The notes below the pieces were generated by a model. It saw only the letters and a list, made by a program, of their open reading frames with translations. It was not told where the DNA came from and did no database searches. Source: Pollutiaquabacter sp046052345 (lineage in GTDB: Bacteria; Bacteroidota; Bacteroidia; AKYH767-A; 2013-40CM-41-45). Taken from it: a stretch of DNA of 64,000 nt. The translations under genes and the position numbers were made by a program. Shown here one piece after another: positions 62,093 to 64,000 of the stretch (within the stretch, counting starts at the first letter, position 1; each line of letters opens with the position of its first letter). The stretch covers positions 119,269-183,268 of the forward strand of contig JBJOMN010000035.1 in NCBI GenBank assembly GCA_046052345.1, read 5' to 3'.

Positions 62093-63490
62093 GTTCAGCA
62101 ACGCCACATTCTCCACGTGCAGCGTATGCGGGAACATGTCGAACGGTTGGACTTTCTCCAGCCTATAGCTGCCTGAGAGGATGCGCACGTCCCGTTCCTG
62201 CGTCACCGGATTACAGCTGATATAGATGATACGGTCGGGAAGCAATGTCAGCAGCGCCCGGTTGACGTCACGATGATGCCCGGAACGCGGCGGATCGGTG
62301 ATGATCACGTCCGGTCGTCCGAAGGTGTCGATGGCCGGACTGTTGATGACGTCCTTGAGGTCGCCGGCGATGAAATGAGTGTTCCCGATGCGGTTGGCGG
62401 CCGCGTTCTTTTTAGCCTGGTCAATGGCATCCTCTACGAATTCGATACCCAATACCTGACGTGCGGCACGGGCGGCACTAAGCGCAAGTGTGCCTGTACC
62501 GCAATAGAGGTCGAATACGTTTTCCGTTCCTGTCAGTCCGCACCAGTCAATGGCGGTCCTGTACAGTTGCTCCGTTTGCAGAGTATTGGTCTGGAAGAAA
62601 GTGCCTGCCCGCATCTCGAAGCGCAATCCGTCGAGGGTGACCGGCAACGACGGTGTACCCCAATGGTGGACGGTGTCCAGTTCGTTCACCTGTCCGTCTT
62701 TTTTCAGATTTAGCAGGTAGGAGACGGATCTTACTTCAGGATACCTCTTCACGCATTCTGTAAGCAAGGAAAGCGCTTGCGCATCGAATTTCCCGAATAC
62801 GAACCTTACAAGCAGCTGTTCCTTTCCGCCTTCTTCGTCGCCGTAACGCACCATCATCTGCCGAAGCACACCTTCCTCGCGGCGCATGTCGTAGAAAGAG
62901 ATTCCGTTTTGCAGCGCGATATCCCGAACAGCATGCAGCAACTTTATGGCAGAATCCGGAGCGATGCCGCATTCCCGGATCTCCAGGGCATGGTCGTATT
63001 TGCCCTGCATCATGTAGCCGGCAGCCGGTCGCAGCACCGTACCGGGGTCTGATTTTTCTTCCGGGGTCATCCACCGCCGGTTCGAAAAGTTGAATACGAT
63101 CTTGTTGCGGTAGTGTCTGGCCAGCGGGGAAGGCACCGGCGGAGGCACGACAACGCCTTCCGGCAGATGCAGTCCGAAAAGGCGGGTGATGTGTCCGTGT
63201 TTGAGGGACAGCTGATCGGAGTAGGGAAGAGGTTGCCATTGGCAACCGCCGCAATGTTGGAAATGGCGGCAAAAAGCGGGAATACGGTTCGGGGCAGGCG
63301 AGATGATTTCCAGGATCCTGCCCCGGTAAAAGGCTTCCGGACCTTTGGTCAGCCGCAGCGCCTGCACATTTACCACATCGCCCGGCACCGCTTTGTCGAC
63401 AAGGATCGTCCCGCCCGGAAACCGCCCGAAAGCATTTCCCCGGGTATCAATTCCTTCGATTTTGAGGTTTTTTACCAGCTGCCCGAGCAT
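62078..63490 (-). CDS. rlmD: 23S rRNA (uracil-5-)-methyltransferase RlmD-like
   Basis: A 470-residue SAM-dependent RNA methyltransferase of the RumA/TrmA class. It has an N-terminal TRAM domain, the iron-sulphur motif CRHFQHCGGC (first ligands around residue 75), the SAM motif FDLYCGTGTLALSAA, and catalytic PRSGHHRDV and YISCNPVTQERD near the end. In this class the SCNP cysteine attacks the uracil. The product ends LLNRVGG, encoded in the heptad array. A TACATTTA box ends 4 nt before the ATG. Confidence 0.9.
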   Translation of the reverse strand: MLGQLVKNLKIEGIDTRGNAFGRFPGGTILVDKAVPGDVVNVQALRLTKGPEAFYRGRILEIISPAPNRIPAFCRHFQHCGGCQWQPLPYSDQLSLKHGHITRLFGLHLPEGVVVPPPVPSPLARHYRNKIVFNFSNRRWMTPEEKSDPGTVLRPAAGYMMQGKYDHALEIRECGIAPDSAIKLLHAVRDIALQNGISFYDMRREEGVLRQMMVRYGDEEGGKEQLLVRFVFGKFDAQALSLLTECVKRYPEVRSVSYLLNLKKDGQVNELDTVHHWGTPSLPVTLDGLRFEMRAGTFFQTNTLQTEQLYRTAIDWCGLTGTENVFDLYCGTGTLALSAARAARQVLGIEFVEDAIDQAKKNAAANRIGNTHFIAGDLKDVINSPAIDTFGRPDVIITDPPRSGHHRDVNRALLTLLPDRIIYISCNPVTQERDVRILSGSYRLEKVQPFDMFPHTLHVENVALLNRVGG

Positions 63491-63607
63491 TTTGTAAATG
63501 TAATCCGCAGTCAGCGGTCAGCAGTCAAATTGTTCAAGGAAAAATGTCTTTTTTACCATTAAAAGCAGCCAAATCGGTGAATAAATCCTTCAACTACAAC
63601 TTATTGC

Positions 63608-63747
63608 CCTCCCGCCTCCCGCCAACCCTGACCGCCGACTTCGACCGCCGACTGTAGACCGCTGACCGCCGACCGCCGACTGTCGACCGCCAGCCCTGAG
63701 CCTGTCGAATGGCCGACTCCCAGACTATCGACTACCGACTACTGACT
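63608..63747. repeat. Longest heptad array in the window, twenty units
   Basis: Twenty contiguous 7-bp positions with no phase break across 140 bp. Frequent units are GACCGCC (four times), GACTGTA/GACTGTC, and a closing set ending GACT: ATCGACT, ACCGACT, ACTGACT. Middle units are more eroded (AGCCCTG, CGAATGG). It sits about 18 bp before the rpsF -33 box. Confidence 0.85.
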
Positions 63748-63765
63748 AATTCCCCGTCTCTCCAT

Positions 63766-63795
63766 TTGGAATTACGCGGAAAATGACTACTTTTG
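63766..63795 (+). promoter_or_regulatory. Promoter of the rpsF operon
   Basis: TTG at 63766-63768 (within TTTG), a 19-bp spacer and TACTTTTG at 63788-63795, matching both halves of the Bacteroidota consensus. Confidence 0.75.
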
Positions 63796-63825
63796 CGTCC
63801 CTATTAAAAACCAATCAAAACCAGC

Positions 63826-64000
63826 ATGTTAAATCAGTACGAGACGGTTTTCATCGCTACGCCTGTTCTGTCGGAAGAGCAGCTGATGGACGTCGTCAAC
63901 AAATTCCGCAAAATCCTCACCGACCACGGTTCCGTAATTGTTCATGAGAACAATTGGGGATTGCGTAAGCTGGCTTACCCGATTCAGAAGAAGAACACAG
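63826..64000 (+). CDS. rpsF: Ribosomal protein bS6 (partial, runs off the window)
   Basis: The first 58 residues of bS6, a small-subunit ribosomal protein that pairs with bS18. MLNQYETVFIATPVLSEEQ and the strand WGLRKLAYPIQKK are the family pattern; YETV...GLRKLAYPI is diagnostic. The predicted leader is about 25 nt. rpsR and rplI usually follow, beyond the window. Confidence 0.9.
   Translation, partial: MLNQYETVFIATPVLSEEQLMDVVNKFRKILTDHGSVIVHENNWGLRKLAYPIQKKNT

Larger units (their letters stand above)
63491..63825. other. 335-bp region between rlmD and rpsF
   Basis: No gene. It contains a short heptad run at 63508-63528 (CAGTCAG, CGGTCAG, CAGTCAA), the 140-bp array at 63608-63747 and the rpsF promoter at 63766-63795. 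Confidence 0.6.

Noticed and set aside
63608..63747. CRISPR array
   Set aside because: Units are 7 bp and contiguous, with no spacers and no cas genes.

Overview
The window looks like a chromosomal segment of a Bacteroidota bacterium, perhaps near Chitinophagales/Sphingobacteriia; the genus cannot be read from it. The support is: promoter boxes of the Bacteroidota form TAnnTTTG, in three cases with TTG 19-20 bp upstream; few Shine-Dalgarno sequences; a C-terminal type IX secretion signal; a 29-residue basic AURKAIP1/COX24-type peptide upstream of rng; and several lipoproteins and outer-membrane barrels of Bacteroidota style. The oxygen-dependent enzymes (kynurenine 3-monooxygenase, the PaaA oxygenase) imply aerobic or facultative life. 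I see no tRNA, rRNA, CRISPR array, prophage or insertion sequence. This is core and metabolic chromosome, not an island.

Layout. 0-2.8 kb: a translationally coupled sugar operon (nucleotidyltransferase/GHMP kinase fusion, FucP-like permease, RhaM-like mutarotase). 2.8-11.5 kb: M16 peptidase, mutY, HU, TPR protein, mS38-like peptide, rng, an SRPBCC/GyrI-like protein, recX. 11.5-18.2 kb: a 544-bp non-coding stretch, a lipoprotein, prfB with its +1 frameshift site, fumC, manC and an aminotransferase. 18.2-25.9 kb: feoA-feoB-sprT-like, mlaE-mlaF, and secreted proteins including one T9SS cargo. 26-32.2 kb: gcvP, membrane proteins, hemL. 32.2-38.9 kb: kynU-kmo, a metallo-beta-lactamase-fold hydrolase, and a large TolB-like/outer-membrane barrel protein. 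39-45.6 kb: M20 amidohydrolase, gyrB, dnaX, LOG-family hydrolase, a second HU. 45.7-49.1 kb: phenylacetate genes paaA-B-C-D-G. 49.2-58 kb: a small membrane protein, two glycosyltransferases, ftsE, a 1029-residue TPR protein and an outer-membrane barrel. 58.1-61.7 kb: a second phenylacetate-type block (enoyl-CoA hydratase, unknown protein, paaZ). 62-64 kb: rlmD and the start of rpsF.

How it fits together. The Paa genes give epoxidation (PaaABC with PaaD), isomerisation (PaaG) and ring opening plus oxidation (PaaZ) of phenylacetyl-CoA; paaE, paaK, paaH and paaJ are not in the window. KynU and KMO are two steps of tryptophan breakdown via kynurenine. ManC with two glycosyltransferases suggests glycan synthesis.

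The most unusual signals are not genes. (1) At many intergenic sites, mostly between 33 and 64 kb, the DNA is built from imperfect tandem 7-bp units. The unit sequence differs from site to site, the 7-bp phase is held for up to 140 bp, and several arrays end at or in a stop codon. (2) dnaX carries a run of ten A where a one-base shift gives an immediate stop, predicting a gamma-like short form. (3) Several genes have a promoter -7 box only 4-8 nt before the ATG, predicting leaderless or nearly leaderless mRNAs.
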